From positions 1-6,123 of the forward strand of contig JAITMN010000165.1 in the NCBI GenBank assembly GCA_031277355.1: DNA of 6,123 nucleotides, written 5' to 3'. The notes under the pieces are model-generated. The model was not told the origin of the DNA and did no database searches. It saw only the letters and a program-made list of their open reading frames with translations. The DNA comes from Nevskiaceae bacterium. Its GTDB lineage: Bacteria > Pseudomonadota > Gammaproteobacteria > Steroidobacterales > Steroidobacteraceae. Each line of letters begins with the position of its first letter. Position 1 is the stretch's first letter. Position numbers and translations under genes: made by a program. Shown here in pieces: positions 5,953 to 6,123 of the stretch.

Positions 5953-6123
5953 TCAATGATGCCCGCCGCGATCCACCAGCACGACGATCAGGATGCCCAG
6001 CGCGATCAGCAGCACCTGCGCCACGCTGGTGCGCGCGTCGGTGCGGCGGTGCAGGCCGGGGATCAGGTCGGCCACGGCGACGTAGAGCAGTCCGGCGGCG
6101 GAAACGGCCAGCGCCACCGGCAG
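5953..6123 (-). CDS. ZIP-family divalent metal transporter, C-terminal end (partial)
   Basis: The last 56 codons of a membrane protein, with the 5' part beyond the window. The first helix reads LPVALAVSAAGLLYVAVADL and continues IPGLHRR; the YVAxADLIPxLH pattern is characteristic of the penultimate membrane region of ZIP transporters, which import Zn2+ or related divalent metals into the cytoplasm. After a short charged loop (HRRTDARTS) a second hydrophobic helix, VLLIALGILIVVLV, ends in DRGGHH and the TGA at 5955-5953. The terminal di-histidine could touch metal but is outside the conserved core. The metal-binding helices 4 and 5 are not in the window, so the metal and subfamily cannot be set. 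I see no terminator between this gene and the downstream toxin-antitoxin cassette. Confidence 0.8.
   Translation of the reverse strand: MPVALAVSAAGLLYVAVADLIPGLHRRTDARTSVAQVLLIALGILIVVLVDRGGHH

Overview
The window is GC-rich, and every gene I can support lies on the minus strand. Gene order is therefore read from high to low coordinates. The best taxonomic clue is the 860-residue ClpB, whose sequence looks proteobacterial (gamma- or betaproteobacterial). The remaining content fits a free-living Gram-negative: a Sec-exported c-type cytochrome dehydrogenase, a lipoprotein and a proteobacterial-type FmdB protein. I cannot assign a genus by eye.

Layout in the direction of transcription: (1) the last 56 codons of a ZIP-family metal transporter, stop at 5953; (2) a short spacer with a run of nine G on the minus strand; (3) a two-gene VapBC-like toxin-antitoxin cassette whose reading frames overlap by 4 nt (GTGA), preceded by a sigma70-like promoter and a perfect 8-bp inverted repeat over the antitoxin start codon; (4) clpB, the heat-shock disaggregase, with an RpoH-like promoter directly upstream; (5) a gene for an FmdB-family zinc-ribbon protein with a long Lys/Ala/Pro tail, 18 nt after clpB and probably cotranscribed; (6) a 95-nt spacer with a GC-rich stem-loop; (7) a two-gene unit for an exported cytochrome c / PQQ-type sugar (sorbosone) dehydrogenase fusion and, 2 nt after its stop, a lipoprotein of probable SMP-30/gluconolactonase type that runs off the window at base 1.

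Functionally the window holds three unrelated blocks: metal uptake plus a stress or addiction module, protein quality control, and periplasmic oxidation of a sugar or aldehyde with electrons passed to heme. The last pair makes metabolic sense, because a dehydrogenase that makes lactones would sit beside a possible lactonase, but the substrate is unknown.

I found no wholly new system. The observations most worth a second look are regulatory. The antitoxin promoter and operator place the predicted transcription start on the ATG (a leaderless mRNA). The RpoH-like promoter of clpB overlaps its own Shine-Dalgarno sequence. The internal GTG at codon 149 that gives the short ClpB isoform in E. coli is conserved. 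The gene-free gaps are all under 100 nt. I saw no tRNA, rRNA, CRISPR array or insertion sequence.
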